DNA of 21,805 nt from Lachnospiraceae bacterium UBA3287. GTDB taxonomy: Bacteria > Bacillota > Clostridia > Lachnospirales > Lachnospiraceae. Where the stretch lies: NCBI GenBank assembly GCA_002362155.1, contig DETN01000205.1, positions 1 to 21,805 on the forward strand, given 5' to 3'. Positions 20,425-21,805 of this stretch are shown piece by piece (within the stretch, counting starts at the first letter, position 1; each line of letters begins with the position of its first letter). Under the pieces are notes generated by a model, which saw only the letters and a list, made by a program, of their open reading frames with translations, did no database searches and had not been told where the DNA came from. The translations under genes were made by a program, and so were the position numbers.

Positions 20425-21615
20425 GTGGAGAAATATATTTTTACATCCGAATCCGTAACAGAAGGACATCCCGATAAAGTCTGCGATGCCATTTCCGACG
20501 CGGTCCTGGACGCCTGCATGGCCCAGGATCCCAACTCCAGAGTGGCCTGCGAGACCATGGCCAGCACCGGCTTTGTAGTGGTCTGCGGAGAGATCACCAC
20601 CAATGCACAGATCGATTATCAGAAGATCGTCAGAAAGACCATCCGCGAGATCGGCTATACCAGCTCCGACATCGGCTTCGACGCCGACAGCTGCGCCGTC
20701 ATGGTGGCCATGGACAGACAGTCTCCCGACATTGCCATGGGCGTGGACCGGGCGCTGGAAGCCAAGGAAAACAGAATGACCGACGACGAGATCGAAGCCA
20801 TCGGCGCGGGTGACCAGGGCATGATGTTCGGCTATGCCAGCAATGAGACCCCGGAATATATGCCCTATCCCATCGCCATGGCCCACAAGCTTGCAAGGAG
20901 ACTGGCCGAGATCCGAAAGGATGAGACCCTTCCCTATTTAAGACCCGACGGAAAGACCCAGGTCTCCGTGGAATACGACGCCCAGGGCAGGCCCGTCAGG
21001 ATCGACACGGTGGTCCTTTCCACCCAGCACGATCCCAGAGTGACCCAGGAGCAGATCCACGAGGATATTAAAAAGTATGTTTTCGACGCGGTGCTCCCGG
21101 CGGACATGGTGGATGAGAATACAAAGTTCTTTATCAATCCCACCGGCAGATTTGTCATCGGCGGCCCCCAGGGCGATGCCGGCCTGACAGGCCGCAAGAT
21201 CATCGTGGACACCTACGGCGGCATGGCCCGCCACGGCGGCGGCGCCTTCTCCGGCAAGGACTGCACCAAGGTGGACAGAAGCGCTGCCTATGCGGCCCGC
21301 TATGTGGCCAAGAACCTGGTGGCGGCGGGATACGCGGACCGTCTGGAGATCGAGCTTTCCTATGCCATCGGCGTAGCCCATCCCACTTCCATCATGGTGG
21401 ATACCTTCGGTACCGGAAAGGTCAGTGAAGAAAAGATCGTTGAGATTATCAGAAAGCACTTCGACCTGCGCCCCGCCGGCATCATCAGGATGCTGAATCT
21501 GCGCAGGCCCATCTACAGGAACACGGCAGCCTACGGCCACTTCGGCAGGAACGACCTGGATCTGCCCTGGGAGGCTCTGGACAAAGTGGAAGAGCTGAAG
21601 GCGGAACTGGCCTGA
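20425..21615 (+). CDS. metK: S-adenosylmethionine synthetase (methionine adenosyltransferase)
   Basis: A 396-residue cytoplasmic enzyme that makes SAM from methionine and ATP. The N-terminal [13 protein letters not shown] block is diagnostic. The loop [12 protein letters not shown] and the stretch Gly-Gly-Gly-Ala-Phe-Ser-Gly-Lys-Asp (P-loop-like phosphate site) follow, and the length is normal. The start is GTG 20425: it gives the family's Glu-Lys-Tyr-Ile-Phe-Thr beginning and has AGGAGGA about nine bases upstream; no ATG is available nearby. Control is by the SAM-I riboswitch in its leader, a product-feedback loop. The SAM made here is also the cofactor of the SCIFF maturase in this window, though that is a general link only. 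Confidence 0.97.
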   Translation: MEKYIFTSESVTEGHPDKVCDAISDAVLDACMAQDPNSRVACETMASTGFVVVCGEITTNAQIDYQKIVRKTIREIGYTSSDIGFDADSCAVMVAMDRQSPDIAMGVDRALEAKENRMTDDEIEAIGAGDQGMMFGYASNETPEYMPYPIAMAHKLARRLAEIRKDETLPYLRPDGKTQVSVEYDAQGRPVRIDTVVLSTQHDPRVTQEQIHEDIKKYVFDAVLPADMVDENTKFFINPTGRFVIGGPQGDAGLTGRKIIVDTYGGMARHGGGAFSGKDCTKVDRSAAYAARYVAKNLVAAGYADRLEIELSYAIGVAHPTSIMVDTFGTGKVSEEKIVEIIRKHFDLRPAGIIRMLNLRRPIYRNTAAYGHFGRNDLDLPWEALDKVEELKAELA

Positions 21616-21646
21616 CAGGCCCGGACCGGCACTGCAGAAGATCACA

Positions 21647-21686
21647 GAAAGCGTCCCGCACCAGAAAGCGGGGCGCTTTCTTTATT
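21647..21686 (+). terminator. Rho-independent terminator after metK
   Basis: A 13-bp stem with one G-U pair (GAAAGCGTCCCGC at 21647-21659 with GCGGGGCGCTTTC at 21668-21680), an 8-base loop, then TTTATT. Confidence 0.85.
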
Positions 21687-21734
21687 CCGGGCCGTCCGGA
21701 GGAAACTGACAGGGGCGGAGAGGACCCTCCCCCC

Positions 21735-21805
21735 CGGGAAGCTTAAAAAGTACGGCCGGATTCCCTGGTTTAAAAAAGTAAAATTTTTAAAAATATCTTG
21801 TTGAC
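21735..21805 (+). promoter_or_regulatory. AT-rich end of window, possible start of the next gene's promoter
   Basis: The composition turns sharply AT-rich, and the window ends in TTGAC at 21801-21805, five-sixths of a -35 consensus. The rest lies outside, so nothing more can be said. Confidence 0.3.

Noticed and set aside
1..21805. CRISPR arrays, tRNA or rRNA genes, insertion sequences and phage genes
   Set aside because: No spaced direct-repeat array, cloverleaf, rRNA segment, transposase motif or terminal inverted repeat pair was found on reading either strand.

Overview
The window looks like a chromosomal segment from a fairly GC-rich member of the Clostridia, most likely Lachnospiraceae. 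This is inferred from gene content. It carries the SCIFF ribosomal peptide with its radical SAM maturase, which is a hallmark of Clostridia. It also has a SAM-I riboswitch in front of metK, an MscL channel ending in a zinc ribbon, a MocR-type regulator, many AGGAGG-like ribosome binding sites, and short intergenic regions ending in compact hairpin plus T-run terminators. No insertion sequence, phage gene, tRNA, rRNA or CRISPR array was seen.

Layout, left to right. The window opens inside an NhaC-type Na+/H+ antiporter (to 1475). Next is a two-gene unit: a membrane-anchored SGNH hydrolase (1772-2650) and a MocR-family GntR/aminotransferase regulator (2670-4091). Single genes follow: an anchored protein with a Gln/Pro-rich repeat linker (4197-5588), an LCP-family cell-wall ligase (5768-7084), an orphan HPt protein (7243-7593), MscL with a zinc ribbon (7777-8181), and an Orn/Lys/Arg decarboxylase-type enzyme (8305-9732).

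The centre holds the SCIFF cassette. The 49-residue six-cysteine peptide (9893-10042) is followed by a strong hairpin with no T-run, then the radical SAM/SPASM maturase (10149-11567). A small XRE regulator (11542-11772, minus strand) converges on the maturase and overlaps it. The only good plus-strand terminator after the maturase lies beyond the regulator, inside its 5' leader, so the maturase transcript probably runs antisense through the whole regulator gene.

The right half begins with a UDP-sugar pyrophosphorylase (12051-13277) and a small conserved partner (13293-13568). An envelope and protein-quality group follows: an HtrA-like protease (13705-15375), a ClpX-type unfoldase with an unusually long charged linker (15491-17104), and a divergent signal peptidase II (17128-17586). 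Then come cysK (17662-18594) on its own strong promoter, a minus-strand pair of membrane proteins (18682-19950, one of them DUF975-like), and metK (20425-21615) under a SAM-I riboswitch. cysK and metK are both sulfur-amino-acid genes, but they are separated and only metK shows a riboswitch. The last ~120 bases are non-coding and end in what may be the next gene's promoter.

No clearly unprecedented system was found. The most interesting material is the expression architecture of the SCIFF cassette with its overlapping regulator, and the HtrA / long-linker ClpX / LspA-like neighbourhood.
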